Source: CAG-791 sp963596015
GTDB lineage: Bacteria > Bacillota > Clostridia > Lachnospirales > Lachnospiraceae
Direction: 5' to 3'
Length of the DNA stretch: 39,287 nucleotides
Assembly (NCBI GenBank): GCA_963596015.1
Contig: CAVBJS010000023.1
Location: forward strand, 1-39,287
In this document: positions 15,634 through 24,904 of the stretch, one piece after another
Position numbering within the stretch: the first letter of the stretch is position 1
Layout of the letters: every line of letters begins with the position of its first letter
Notes under the pieces: model-generated
What the model saw: only the letters and a program-made list of their open reading frames with translations
The model's database searches: none
Told to the model about the DNA's origin: nothing
Translations under genes and position numbers: made by a program

Positions 15634-17004
15634 ATGACATACCAGGAAGTCGTTACCAAGATCAACGAAACTCCGAAATTTACCAGAAAACACAGCCCGG
15701 CCGACACCCGGGCTTTTCTGGATGCTCTGGGAGCACCGGATGCGGGGATGAAGATTCTGCATGTGGCCGGCACCAACGGAAAAGGCAGTGTCTGCAATGA
15801 CCTGTACTATATTCTGCAGGAAGCGGGCTATCGGGTAGGTCTTTTTACCTCTCCCCATCTGGTGTCCATCCGGGAACGTATACAGATAAACGGAGAGATG
15901 ATCTCCGAGGAGGAGTTTCTGTCCTGTTTTTTAAAGGTAGAGGAGACGGCAGAGAGGCTGACAGCCGGACGAAGCAGGGAGGAAAAGGAAGGAACATATC
16001 CCACCTTTTTCGAACTGCTCTTTCATATGGCCATGCTGTGGTTTAAAGAACAAAAGCCGGACTATGTCATTTTAGAGACGGGACTGGGAGGACGGCTGGA
16101 TGCCACCAATGTAGTGAGAGAAAAGGCTTTGACGGTGATCACCCGCATAGGACTTGACCATGTGGAATATCTGGGCAATACCGTAGGAGAAATAGCCGGA
16201 GAAAAAGCGGGGATCCTGCGCCCCGGTGTGCCGGTGGTATACCTGGAGGATCCGGCGGAGGCGGCAAAAGTCATAGGGGAGCGGGCAGCCCTGCTGGGAA
16301 CAGACGCCTTTCCGATCAAAAAGGCGGATTATAACGGAGAATTATTAAAAAACAAAGTCGTTGCTTTTTCATTTTCCTACGACTATCATTATAATAGTCA
16401 GGCACCGGAGGAGAGCCTTCAGGTGCAGACGGTACTGCCCCAGGCTGCCCTTTATGAAGCAGAGAATGCAGCATTGGCAACAGCTGCGGCGGGACTTTTG
16501 CGCCGGGAGGATGAGAGGATCACACCCCAGGCGATACAGGAAGGCCTTCGCAAGGCACTCTGGCCCGGGCGCATGGAGGAATGGATGCCGGGGGTCTGGC
16601 TGGACGGCGCCCACAACGAGGACGGTATAAGGGCACTGCTTAAGACCATTGCAGCTATGCCCATGGAACAGGAAGGAAGAAGAATCCTTCTTTTTTCTGT
16701 TGTAAGAGACAAGGCTTATGACAGTATGGTGAGGATGATCCGGGATTCGGGGCTTTTCTCCTACTGGGTGGCGGCGCCTTTAGAGACAGCGAGAGGATTG
16801 ACAGAAGAGGAATTGCAGGACTTGCTGAGGCAGAAACGGTCAGATGACCGGGAAAGCGCAGCGGGAGAGAGGATGCAGATCCGGATCTGTGACGATACCG
16901 CAGAAGCCTTGAAAACGGCACTGGCCCTTAAGGGGCCGAAGGATCAGGTGTTTATAGCGGGCTCTCTTTATTTAGTAGGAGAGATCAGAGGATTGAATAA
17001 ATAA
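15634..17004 (+). CDS. folC: Folylpolyglutamate synthase / dihydrofolate synthase
   Basis: Adds glutamate to folates (and in many bacteria also to dihydropteroate), an ATP-dependent cytoplasmic Mur-ligase-type enzyme. The 456 residues begin with the family-typical YQEVVTKIN region. The P-loop GTNGKGS is at 46-52, then FTSPHLVSIRERI, the second ATP-site block LETGLGGRLDATNV, and the C-terminal ligase domain with WPGRMEEW and LDGAHNEDG. All family blocks are present. ATG 15634 follows GCGAGGTAAA. The gap from valS is 179 bases with a hairpin, so it may be co-transcribed with valS. Confidence 0.95.
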   Translation: MTYQEVVTKINETPKFTRKHSPADTRAFLDALGAPDAGMKILHVAGTNGKGSVCNDLYYILQEAGYRVGLFTSPHLVSIRERIQINGEMISEEEFLSCFLKVEETAERLTAGRSREEKEGTYPTFFELLFHMAMLWFKEQKPDYVILETGLGGRLDATNVVREKALTVITRIGLDHVEYLGNTVGEIAGEKAGILRPGVPVVYLEDPAEAAKVIGERAALLGTDAFPIKKADYNGELLKNKVVAFSFSYDYHYNSQAPEESLQVQTVLPQAALYEAENAALATAAAGLLRREDERITPQAIQEGLRKALWPGRMEEWMPGVWLDGAHNEDGIRALLKTIAAMPMEQEGRRILLFSVVRDKAYDSMVRMIRDSGLFSYWVAAPLETARGLTEEELQDLLRQKRSDDRESAAGERMQIRICDDTAEALKTALALKGPKDQVFIAGSLYLVGEIRGLNK

Positions 17005-17006
17005 CC

Positions 17007-17075
17007 GTATCGGAGAATTCGCCTGCGCGAAATTCTCCTCACGTTGTCGCAGACAAGCTGCGACAAAAAAGAGGT
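17007..17075 (+). repeat. Structured element (locus B), short form
   Basis: Only the last two hairpins of the family are kept: H3 (17012-17022/17027-17038, identical to the recX copy) and H4 (17044-17052/17058-17066). In H4, TTGTCGCAG pairs with CTGCGACAA, so both arms differ from the recX copy by one matching base change. The downstream ribosome site here is AAAAAAGAGG rather than AAGAAAGG. Confidence 0.75.
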
Positions 17076-17079
17076 AAAC

Positions 17080-17247
17080 ATGATCAATTTTGAAGAGGAA
17101 TTAAAGAAATTTCATCCCAGTCTGGAAATAGAGGATGCGGCAGATGCCATTTATAATCAGGATCTGTCGGATATGGCGGATATCATGATCAAATTGGCGA
17201 AGGACAATGCTGCAGGAAATGTAAATGCAGGCAGGATGGATAAATAA
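17080..17247 (+). CDS. Small acidic protein of unknown function
   Basis: A 55-residue soluble protein with ATG 17080 placed by GAGGT at 17071-17075. It is acidic and mainly helical (FEEELKKFHPSLEIED, then DMADIMIKLAKDN). It ends 15 bases before the zinc-ribbon/TPR gene, so the two are very likely co-translated. I do not recognise a family. Confidence 0.7.
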   Translation: MINFEEELKKFHPSLEIEDAADAIYNQDLSDMADIMIKLAKDNAAGNVNAGRMDK

Positions 17248-17262
17248 AGCAGGAGTGTGCAT

Positions 17263-19134
17263 ATGTATTGTTATCACTGCGGCTGTCAGCTGACAGAACA
17301 CGACTATTGCCCCCACTGCGGCGCAGAGGTTGGAACCTATAAAAAGCTTCTTTCCATTTCCAATTATTATTATAACGAGGGATTGGCAAAGGCCGGCGTC
17401 CGGGATCTGAGCGGCGCTATCGTGAGTCTGCGGCAAAGTGTGCGTTTTAATAAGGATAATATCGAGGCCCGCAATCTGCTGGGTCTTGTTTACTATGAGA
17501 CCGGCGAGGTGGTGGCTGCTTTAAGTGAGTGGGTCATCAGTAAAAACCTGCGGCCGGAGAAGAATATAGCAGATGATTATATCGACCGGGTGCAGAGTAA
17601 TCAGACCCGCTTGGAGACCATCAACCAGACCATCAAAAAGTATAACCAGGCGCTGCTTTACTGCAAGCAGGGGAGTTTGGACCTGGCGGTGATCCAGCTG
17701 AAAAAGGTACTTTCTCTAAATCCCCATTATCTGCGGGCTCACCAGCTTCTGGCACTTTTGTATATCAACAGCAACGATTGGAAAAAGGCCTCCAAGGAAC
17801 TGGATAAGTGCATAGCCATTGACGTGGGCAATACCACCACACTGCGTTATTGTAAGGCAGTGGAGAGTCAGCGCCTGCCGGAGGAGACCCAGGAGGCAAA
17901 CCGTGCAAAGAAAGTACGGCAGGATGTGATCAAATATCAGAGCGGCAATGAGACCATCATTCAGCCGCTGGGCGCCAAAAATCCGGGTATCGATGCCCCG
18001 GCATTGCCTACCAATCTGATCAATATCGGGTTAGGCCTTCTGATCGGTGCTTCCATCGTAGGCTTTTTGATCCTGCCTGCCAGAGTACAGGCAGTGCGCA
18101 ATGCCTCTGCGGAAAATGTAAAGGCTGTCAGCGAGCAGGCAGATGCCAAGACTGCCTCCATACAGGAAAAGGACCAGCAGATCGAAGATCTGACCAGTGA
18201 AAAGACGGCGCTGCAGGAGGAACTGGAGCAATATAAGAGCACAGAAGGCTCTGTCAGTGTAAATGATGCACTGTTTGCGGCGGTGGATGCTTACTTAAAG
18301 GACAGCACCGACATTGCCAGCATCTCCGAGTCTTTTTCTTCCATTGATTACGAGGCTGTGCAGGATACGGTGTCAGAACAGTACAAGACTCTTTATGAGG
18401 ATCTTTATACCAGGATACGGCCGCAGATGATGAGTCAGTATTATGATACGGGATATACTGCTTATCAGCAGGAGGACTATGTCTCTGCCATCGATAATCT
18501 GAAAAAGGCAGTGCAATACGGAGATGCCCAGGAAGACAGCAGCGAGTATGCCAATGCGGTTTTCTATCTGGCAGATTCCTACTATATGCAGTATAAGAGT
18601 GCGGAAAACAGTCAGAAGAGCAAGTTTACGGAGAATATCACCAAGGCGCAGCAGGGATTTACCCAGGTGAGCACCGAGTTCCCGGATCTGCGGATCGCCA
18701 ATACGGCAGATGCGAAGTTAGAGGAGATCAGGAACTTAAGGATATCCTATACCACAGATGGTACCCAGGATACAGAGGAAAGTGATTCTGCTTCCTCCTC
18801 CGGCAGCAGCGCTTCTTCTTTCGGAAGAAGTTCTTCTGAGAGCAGTTCTTCCGCTAGCTCCGGCAGTTCCACCGGCAGTTCATCAGGTAGTTCCACCGGC
18901 AGTTCGGCAAGCAGCAGCTCCGGTGCTGCATCTTCCGGCCAGTCTCAGGAAAGTGCTTCCGCCTCCTCTTCGGCGGATGCGGCGGCACAGGCAGCAGCGC
19001 AGCAGGCTGCAGAAGCAGCAGCGGCGCAGGTGGCAGCCCAGCAGGCCGCGGAAGCAGCAGCGGCTCAGGCGGCAGCCCAGCAGGCTGCAGAGGCTGCAGC
19101 TGCCGCAGCGGCAGCCCAGAGCGCCGGAGAGTAA
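17263..19134 (+). CDS. Zinc-ribbon, TPR and coiled-coil membrane protein with a low-complexity tail
   Basis: I start this at ATG 17263, seven bases after AGGAG; GTG 17257 is too close to that site. The 623 residues begin with a zinc ribbon (cysteines 3, 6, 16, 19). TPR-like helical repeats follow (about 28-200), then a membrane helix (about 252-274), a coiled coil (about 280-325) and a second TPR-like block (about 375-480). The last 120 residues are low complexity: a serine-rich part, then Ala/Gln/Glu repeats of the AAAQQAAEAA type. A cytoplasmic scaffold joined to an outer TPR domain is the simplest reading. The MBOAT gene follows at 22 bases, which suggests a role in the same envelope process; function is otherwise unknown. 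Confidence 0.88.
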   Translation: MYCYHCGCQLTEHDYCPHCGAEVGTYKKLLSISNYYYNEGLAKAGVRDLSGAIVSLRQSVRFNKDNIEARNLLGLVYYETGEVVAALSEWVISKNLRPEKNIADDYIDRVQSNQTRLETINQTIKKYNQALLYCKQGSLDLAVIQLKKVLSLNPHYLRAHQLLALLYINSNDWKKASKELDKCIAIDVGNTTTLRYCKAVESQRLPEETQEANRAKKVRQDVIKYQSGNETIIQPLGAKNPGIDAPALPTNLINIGLGLLIGASIVGFLILPARVQAVRNASAENVKAVSEQADAKTASIQEKDQQIEDLTSEKTALQEELEQYKSTEGSVSVNDALFAAVDAYLKDSTDIASISESFSSIDYEAVQDTVSEQYKTLYEDLYTRIRPQMMSQYYDTGYTAYQQEDYVSAIDNLKKAVQYGDAQEDSSEYANAVFYLADSYYMQYKSAENSQKSKFTENITKAQQGFTQVSTEFPDLRIANTADAKLEEIRNLRISYTTDGTQDTEESDSASSSGSSASSFGRSSSESSSSASSGSSTGSSSGSSTGSSASSSSGAASSGQSQESASASSSADAAAQAAAQQAAEAAAAQVAAQQAAEAAAAQAAAQQAAEAAAAAAAAQSAGE

Positions 19135-19155
19135 AAGGAGATTTTTTTAAAGGCC

Positions 19156-20496
19156 ATGGTTGTCTTTTCAAGTCTGGAATTTTTATTCCGGTTTTTACCT
19201 ATATTTCTGGCGGTGTATTATCTTACACCGCCTAAGTTCAAAAACGCGATTCTCTTTATGGGCAGCATCCTTTTTTATGCCGCGGGAGAACCGCTTTTTG
19301 TCGTTTTATTGCTTGGAATGACCATCTTAAACTTTGCGCTTGGATGGCTTGGCCGGCGACTTGAGAGCAGAAAGCCTGTAGCTTTTTGCATGATTTTGGA
19401 TGTGGGAGTCCTGCTGCTGTGCAAGGTGCTGGCGCTAAAGGTGGATTCCTCCTTCCTGCCTCTTGGCATGAGCTTTTACATATTTAAGATGATCTCCTGG
19501 CAGGCAGATGTATGCAGGGGCCAGATCCGGCAGCTTAGCTTTATAAAGACGGCCGCCTATTTTACCATGTTCCCCCAGATCACCCAGGGACCGATCATGC
19601 GCTACAAGGACGGGGGCTTTGACCGGGAAAGGTCGGGGCATATCCGGATCTCCAGACTGGAGGATGGCTTGATCCTGCTGGTGATGGGGCTTGGTATGAA
19701 GGTATTGCTGGCAGACCGCATCGGCATTTTGTGGAATGAGATCGGCAAGATCGGTTATGAGAGTATATCCACGCCGTTAGCCTGGATGGGGGCTTTTGCC
19801 TATACGTTTCAGCTTTATTTTGATTTCTGGGGCTATTCCCTTATGGCCGCGGGTATCGGCATGATGCTGGGATTTCCCTTCGTGCTGAATTTCGATCATC
19901 CCTACAGTGCCAAGGGCATAGCAGATTTCTACAGACGTTGGCACGTGACATTGGGGGCCTGGTTCAGGGATTATCTGTATATTCCCTTAGGCGGCAGCAG
20001 AAAAGGAAAAGCAAGGACGATCCTGAACCTGATGATCGTATGGCTGGTGACGGGACTTTGGCACGGCGGTACGGTGAACTTCCTGCTCTGGGGCATCGTA
20101 CTGGGAATATGGATCATTTTGGAAAAATATCCGCTGCGCAGGGCTATGGAGAAATATCCCATTATCGGACGCTTGCATGTATGGATCCTGATCCCTCTGA
20201 CCTGGGTGATCTTTGCCATTTCCGATCTGAAAGGATTGGCGGTATATTTTTCCAGACTGTTTCCGTTCTTTGGTACGCCCGATACGGTTTATGCCGGGGA
20301 TTTCATAAAATATGCAGCCATTTACTGGCCTTTCTTCCTGGTGGCTATTTTATTGTGTCAGCCGGCAGTGTGCGGCAAGATAGGAGCAAAACGCAGAAGC
20401 ATCCCCGTGGTCTTGGCTTTGACGGTGATCTTTTGGATCTGTCTTTATTTTTCGGCCATCTCTTCCGGAAATACGTTTCTTTATTTTAGTTTCTAG
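19156..20496 (+). CDS. MBOAT-family O-acyltransferase (AlgI/DltB-like)
   Basis: Polytopic membrane enzyme of 446 residues that moves acyl groups across the membrane to a polymer or cell-wall target. The MBOAT signature RRWHVTLGAWFRDYLYIPLG is present (about 263-282), and the catalytic histidine is His303 in GLWHGG. About ten hydrophobic helices cover the chain. The ATG at 19156 has AAAGG close by and GGAG about 15 bases away, so the start is slightly uncertain. AlgI-type enzymes commonly work with an exported SGNH protein; the gene after next 205 bases encodes such a protein. The acceptor (exopolysaccharide, teichoic acid or peptidoglycan) cannot be told from sequence. Confidence 0.92.
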   Translation: MVVFSSLEFLFRFLPIFLAVYYLTPPKFKNAILFMGSILFYAAGEPLFVVLLLGMTILNFALGWLGRRLESRKPVAFCMILDVGVLLLCKVLALKVDSSFLPLGMSFYIFKMISWQADVCRGQIRQLSFIKTAAYFTMFPQITQGPIMRYKDGGFDRERSGHIRISRLEDGLILLVMGLGMKVLLADRIGILWNEIGKIGYESISTPLAWMGAFAYTFQLYFDFWGYSLMAAGIGMMLGFPFVLNFDHPYSAKGIADFYRRWHVTLGAWFRDYLYIPLGGSRKGKARTILNLMIVWLVTGLWHGGTVNFLLWGIVLGIWIILEKYPLRRAMEKYPIIGRLHVWILIPLTWVIFAISDLKGLAVYFSRLFPFFGTPDTVYAGDFIKYAAIYWPFFLVAILLCQPAVCGKIGAKRRSIPVVLALTVIFWICLYFSAISSGNTFLYFSF

Positions 20497-20628
20497 AAAC
20501 GGTGCAGCAGGCTGTTTTAGATCGCAGAACGGACTGATCACAGACATTTACATGAGCGTGACAGCCAAACAGATATGCAGGGTGCAACGTGCTTTAGGTG
20601 AGCCCTAATGAGGACTTTCGCGAAAACT

Positions 20629-20657
20629 TTCGGATATAGGTGCTGAGCAGATATAAT
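20629..20657 (+). promoter_or_regulatory. Possible promoter before the SGNH protein gene
   Basis: A perfect TATAAT (20652-20657) lies 45 bases before the GTG start. The -35 at 17 bases (TTCGGA) is poor. The 205-base gap after the MBOAT gene makes an internal promoter reasonable. Confidence 0.4.
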
Positions 20658-20701
20658 GCAGTGTATATGCAGCAGCTTGGAAATGAGGAGCAGAGGATAA
20701 A

Positions 20702-22060
20702 GTGAGAAGAGTAAAAGTAATAATTCGAAGGCTGCTTCTATGGTGGATCCTTCTGGGGACCGTCACGGCAGCTACCTGCGTTGCTCTTATAGGAAAGGAT
20801 ACGATCTACGCATCTCAGGTGGCAAAGTGGGATTGGCAGAAGGAACCTTTTTTCAGCATAGTTTTAAAGGGAATAAAAGAAGAGATCTATCCATGGGAGA
20901 TTGTCACCGGTAGGAAGCAGGATGAGCAGGATGCCACTTTGCAGGCTTTGCTGGCCAAAGCACAGCAGGAAGCAGGCGGCAGTGCAGCAGACGGGGCAAC
21001 CGATGCGGCTTCAGGCAGTGCCGGAGCAGAAAGCGGACAGGCGGCGGGAAGTACCGGAACCGCCGGCAATGGAAGCGGCGGCAATGCCTCTGCAGGAGAT
21101 AACAGCGGCAATGCCGGGAGTGGTACCGGCAATGGAGAGAACGCTGCTGCAGGTACAGGGGGTACCCAGACAGATGGCCAAACCGGGGAGCAGGCAGCCT
21201 CCCAACGTCAGAAAGAGGAGAATGAGACTTACATCCATGCCGATACCATGCCGGCCAATGTAAACAATCCGGTGGTGCAGGCAGTTTCTTATAACAATGA
21301 GAACAGAAAGTACATGTCTGCGGATGATACGGTATATAATCAGGATACGGTAGGAATTTTCGCCCAGAACGGAGACTACTATACCTTCCGGGATGTGGAT
21401 GACTTTTATTTTTCCGATGCCATTTTTATCGGCGATTCTCGCACGGACGGTCTGTATGACTATGGCGGCCTGAAAGGAAAAGCAACTTTTCTGGCAAAAG
21501 AGTCCATCTCGGTGTACACTATGTACGACAGAAAGCTGGATTTCCATACTCCCGGGGAGCAGGATCAGAGCCTGACGGTACTGGAGGCGTTGATGACGAA
21601 GCAGTATCGTAAGGTATATCTGTCGGTAGGTGTCAATGAACTGGGCATTCCGGATACAGCGGAATTCTACCAGCGCTATCGGGAGGCTGTGGCCGTGATC
21701 CGTCAGCTCCAGCCGGATGCTATCATCTATATAGAAGGCATCATGCACGTCACTGAGAGCAAGGCAAGATCCGACGACGCTTTTAATAACGTCAATATTG
21801 TGCAGCGGAATACGGCCATTGCCACTCTTGCCAACGGCCATGATATCTTTTATATTGATATGAACAGCGCTGTCTGCGATGAAAATGGAAATCTGCGGAC
21901 AGAGCTTACGGCAGACGGTGTCCACTTAAAAGGCAGTGCTTACAGCTTATGGCACGATTTCCTGCTGCATAACGCCGTGGTGCGAAATACAGAGGACTAT
22001 CTGGGAACAGGCCCTGTGGAAGGAGGCGTAGACCTTTCGGCACTGACAGCCGGGCAGTAA
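20702..22060 (+). CDS. Exported SGNH-fold protein, probable partner of the MBOAT enzyme
   Basis: A 452-residue protein from GTG 20702, placed by AGAGGA just upstream. A signal-anchor helix (about 9-30) is followed by a Gly/Ala/Ser-rich disordered linker (about 75-165) and an SGNH hydrolase-type domain (about 235-430). The nucleophile block is FIGDSRTDG with Ser246, block III is GVNELG with Asn312, and the last block is DGVHL with Asp405 and His408, so the catalytic set is complete. With the AlgI-like gene upstream it likely transfers or removes acetyl groups on an outer polymer. An esterase acting alone is the alternative. Confidence 0.85.
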   Translation: MRRVKVIIRRLLLWWILLGTVTAATCVALIGKDTIYASQVAKWDWQKEPFFSIVLKGIKEEIYPWEIVTGRKQDEQDATLQALLAKAQQEAGGSAADGATDAASGSAGAESGQAAGSTGTAGNGSGGNASAGDNSGNAGSGTGNGENAAAGTGGTQTDGQTGEQAASQRQKEENETYIHADTMPANVNNPVVQAVSYNNENRKYMSADDTVYNQDTVGIFAQNGDYYTFRDVDDFYFSDAIFIGDSRTDGLYDYGGLKGKATFLAKESISVYTMYDRKLDFHTPGEQDQSLTVLEALMTKQYRKVYLSVGVNELGIPDTAEFYQRYREAVAVIRQLQPDAIIYIEGIMHVTESKARSDDAFNNVNIVQRNTAIATLANGHDIFYIDMNSAVCDENGNLRTELTADGVHLKGSAYSLWHDFLLHNAVVRNTEDYLGTGPVEGGVDLSALTAGQ

Positions 22061-22088
22061 ACAGACAATAGTAGAATTGAGGAAGACT

Positions 22089-22331
22089 ATGCGGGAGATC
22101 GAATTTAAGATGGAACGCCCCGGTCTTGTGGAAAAGGGGCAGAAGGTGACGGTGACGGAGGGCGTATTGCCCAGTAACTATTATTATACGATCAATCCTG
22201 CCGTGGCCATGAGCGGCAATTTTCCTTTTTCCAAACGGCTTTTAGCCAGAGAAGGTGTGGTAGAGGCCGTAGAAGAAAATGAGAGAGGGTATTACGTCAA
22301 GGTACGCTTTGACGAGGAAGAACCCAGGTAA
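22089..22331 (+). CDS. Small conserved-looking protein of unknown function
   Basis: An 80-residue soluble protein; ATG 22089 is placed by GAGGA five bases upstream. It is beta-rich with a conserved-looking centre (LPSNYYYTINPAVAMSGNFP) and an acidic C-terminus. It follows the SGNH gene by 28 bases and probably closes that operon. I do not recognise a family. Confidence 0.72.
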   Translation: MREIEFKMERPGLVEKGQKVTVTEGVLPSNYYYTINPAVAMSGNFPFSKRLLAREGVVEAVEENERGYYVKVRFDEEEPR

Positions 22332-22393
22332 GTATGGGACGCGCCGATGCAGCTTATGCATGGATTGGCTTGTAAATTACGATGAGAATGATC

Positions 22394-22537
22394 TTGCATT
22401 TAGGTGCAAAGTCATTTGATTATAAGGATGATCTTGCATTGATGTCGTAAACGTCATCAATGCACCATTATTACAGAGAATCCGCCTATGCGAAATTCTC
22501 TACGTGCCGGCGCAGGCGCGCCGTGGCACAGAAAGGA
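22394..22537 (+). repeat. Structured element (locus C) before ridA
   Basis: H2 is 22435-22444/22455-22464 with loop TCGTAAACGT, nearly the loop seen at recX but with different stem bases that still pair. H3 is 22475-22485/22490-22501 (AGAGAATCCGC version, same bulged A). H4 is a GC-rich stem, 22504-22513 with 22518-22529. AGAAAGGA after H4 is the ridA ribosome site. The H1 position is decayed (AAGTCAT and ATGATCTT arms). 22332-22393 holds nothing else I can name. Confidence 0.75.
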
Positions 22538-22545
22538 CAGACAGT

Positions 22546-22935
22546 ATGAGTAAAAACAAATTGGAAGTGATCGCAACCAAAAAGGCACCTGCAGCCATCG
22601 GCCCTTATTCGCAGGCTATCGTGGCGGGGAATTTTCTCTATGCATCCGGACAGATCCCCATCGATCCTAAGACCGGCGCACTGGTAGAGGGAGATGTAAG
22701 TGTACAGGCCAAGCAGGTATGTGAAAATATCGGCAAGATCCTTAAAAAGGCCGGAACGGATTTTGATCATGTGGTAAAGACAACCTGCTTTTTGGCAGAT
22801 ATGAGCGATTTTGCCGCTTTTAATGAAGTATATGGCAAGTATTTTACCAGCAAGCCGGCAAGAAGCTGCGTGGCAGTCAAAGAAATTCCCAAGAAAGTCC
22901 TCTGTGAGGTTGAGGTCATCGCGTATCTGAAATGA
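22546..22935 (+). CDS. ridA: RidA-family reactive enamine/imine deaminase
   Basis: A 129-residue cytoplasmic trimeric enzyme that hydrolyses enamine and imine intermediates made by PLP enzymes. The family blocks IGPYSQA, ASGQIPIDP, VVKTTCFL and PARSCVAV are all present; Arg106, Cys108 and Glu121 match the active-site residues of the family. ATG 22546 follows AAAGGA at the end of the structured repeat. Its stop overlaps the start of the transporter gene (ATGA), so the two are translationally coupled. Confidence 0.95.
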   Translation: MSKNKLEVIATKKAPAAIGPYSQAIVAGNFLYASGQIPIDPKTGALVEGDVSVQAKQVCENIGKILKKAGTDFDHVVKTTCFLADMSDFAAFNEVYGKYFTSKPARSCVAVKEIPKKVLCEVEVIAYLK

Positions 22936-23864
22936 AAAAGAATAACAAAGTAAAAATGCCAGCTAAAAATGCGCTGCAGCTGTTCCTCTGCGCCTTCATA
23001 TGGGGAACAGCCTTTGTGGCGCAAAGCGTGGGCATGGATTATATGGGACCGTTTACCTTCAATGGTATACGGACTCTTTTGGGGGCACTGGTTTTATTTC
23101 CCATTGTGCTCTTTCGTTTTTCCGGACGGCGAAAAGATGGTTTTTCTTTTAAGCGAACGGTTCTGTCCGGTATGGTGATCGGCGTGGTGCTGTGCGCTGC
23201 GTCCAGTCTGCAGCAGATGGCACTGCAGACCACAGAAGTGGGAAAAGCGGGTTTTATCACTGCCATGTATATCATTATCGTGCCGGTGATCTCCTTTATC
23301 CTGACCAGAAAATCTTCACTGCGAGTATGGTGCTGCGCAGGCATTGCTTTGGTGGGTATGTATCTTTTATGCATGTCCGGCCAGGAGAGTGCCTCCTTTA
23401 CCGGCGGGGATTTAGAGCTGCTGTTCTGCGCATTCCTCTTTTCCCTGCATATCATCCTAGTGGAAAAGCTGGGGGCAAAGGCGGACGGCATAGAGCTGTC
23501 TTTTGTACAGTTCCTGACAGCCGGTGTAGTAGGAACGGTCTGTGCGTTTCTCTTTGAACAGCCTTCTCTGGCAGGTCTTCAGGCGGGTATGGTGCCGATC
23601 CTTTATTCCGGCGTTATGTCCTGCGGCATCGCCTATACCTTACAGATCGTGGGACAAAAGGGAGCAGATCCGACCATCGCTTCCCTGATCATGTCCTTAG
23701 AGTCCGTGATCTCCCTCTTGGCAGGCTGGGTGATATTGGGACAGGCCTTGTCAGTCCGGGAACTGGTCGGCTGCGGACTGATGTTTTTCGCCATTATCCT
23801 GGTACAGCTCCCGGAAAAAAGTAAGCAGGGAGAGGTCGTTGCAGAAGGGACCCGGAGTTTATGA
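22932..23864 (+). CDS. EamA/DMT-family transporter
   Basis: A 310-residue inner membrane protein with ten predicted helices in two EamA halves (the first opens with FIWGTAFVAQ, the second is at about 155-300). Drug/metabolite transporters of this kind usually export amino acids or related metabolites. It overlaps ridA by 4 bases and the TPR lipoprotein gene by 4 bases. Linkage to ridA could mean a link to amino-acid metabolism, which is inference; substrate unknown. Confidence 0.92.
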   Translation: MKKNNKVKMPAKNALQLFLCAFIWGTAFVAQSVGMDYMGPFTFNGIRTLLGALVLFPIVLFRFSGRRKDGFSFKRTVLSGMVIGVVLCAASSLQQMALQTTEVGKAGFITAMYIIIVPVISFILTRKSSLRVWCCAGIALVGMYLLCMSGQESASFTGGDLELLFCAFLFSLHIILVEKLGAKADGIELSFVQFLTAGVVGTVCAFLFEQPSLAGLQAGMVPILYSGVMSCGIAYTLQIVGQKGADPTIASLIMSLESVISLLAGWVILGQALSVRELVGCGLMFFAIILVQLPEKSKQGEVVAEGTRSL

Positions 23865-24904
23865 ATAAAAAGGCATTTTTGGCAGCGGTTCTGGGGATAA
23901 GCTTATGTATCGGCGGCTGTTCGTTTCAAAAGAGCGGCACCAATACAGCGGCAGGTATGCAGGCAATACAGGACAGAGATTATACCGCAGCAGCCGATGC
24001 TTTTACCGCCGCCATTGAGGCAGGCGAGGATGAAAAGCAGGCACTGCGGGGAAAAGGTATTGCGCTGATGGGCAAGGCGGATTATGAAGGCGCTGCTTCT
24101 GCCTTTGAAGAGGCCCTTTCCTGCAGCAACGGTATCCCGGAGGATATGGATTATGATATCAATTATTATCTTGGTACCTGCTATATGAAGCTTTCTCAGC
24201 CGGAAAAGGCAGAGGCTGTCTATGATGCCATTATTGCTCTGCGCAGTACCGATGCCGAGGCCTATGAGCTGCGGGGCGTGGTAAAGCTGTCCCAGGACCG
24301 CTACGAAGAGGCGAAGGCTGATTTTGACAAAGCGGTTTCCTTAGATCCTCTGGATTACAGCAGGATGATCGAGATCCTGGAGACTATGACCCGGTATGGC
24401 CATCAGGAGGAGGCGCAGAATTACCTTTCAGAGGCCCTTTCCGCCCATGGGGATGAAATGTCCGATTATGACAAAGGGCGGTTGTATTACTATCTGGGAG
24501 ATTACGAGTCGGCCTGCGTCAGCCTGGAAAAAGCCCGGTCGGATACGGATTATCAATCCACCATCCTTCTTGGCAGAACTTATGAGGCTCTGGGAGATTA
24601 CAATTATGCCCTCAGTGTCTATCAGGCTTATCTGGCCAATGACCAGACCCATCCGGAGCTCTATAACCAGCTGGGACTGTGCCAGATGGCCATGGGCAGC
24701 TATCAGGATGCCCTGACATCCTTCCAGACAGGCCTTAAGGAAAAGAATAATTCGGTTTTGCAAAGCCTGTCCTTTAATGAGATCGTGGCCTATGAGCATC
24801 TGGGAGAGTTTAAAAAGGCGTCGGTGCTGATGGATACTTACCTGGAGAATTATCCCGGGGATGAGGATGCGGTCAGAGAGGCAGAGTTTTTAAAAACCAG
24901 ATAA
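23861..24904 (+). CDS. TPR-repeat lipoprotein
   Basis: A 347-residue protein with a lipoprotein signal peptide: a basic start, a hydrophobic core and the lipobox IGGC, with Cys20 as the lipidated residue. The rest is a row of TPR helical pairs (for example AADAFTAAIEAGEDE, EAKADFDKAVSLDPLDY, YNQLGLCQMAMGSYQDAL). TPR lipoproteins act as protein-interaction scaffolds on the outer face of the membrane. The start overlaps the transporter stop as ATGA. No partner is evident. Confidence 0.92.
   Translation: MNKKAFLAAVLGISLCIGGCSFQKSGTNTAAGMQAIQDRDYTAAADAFTAAIEAGEDEKQALRGKGIALMGKADYEGAASAFEEALSCSNGIPEDMDYDINYYLGTCYMKLSQPEKAEAVYDAIIALRSTDAEAYELRGVVKLSQDRYEEAKADFDKAVSLDPLDYSRMIEILETMTRYGHQEEAQNYLSEALSAHGDEMSDYDKGRLYYYLGDYESACVSLEKARSDTDYQSTILLGRTYEALGDYNYALSVYQAYLANDQTHPELYNQLGLCQMAMGSYQDALTSFQTGLKEKNNSVLQSLSFNEIVAYEHLGEFKKASVLMDTYLENYPGDEDAVREAEFLKTR

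Noticed and set aside
18854..19171. Overlapping frames in the Ser/Ala-rich tail region
   Set aside because: Low-complexity GC-rich codons keep several frames open; only the TPR protein frame has a start, domains and context.
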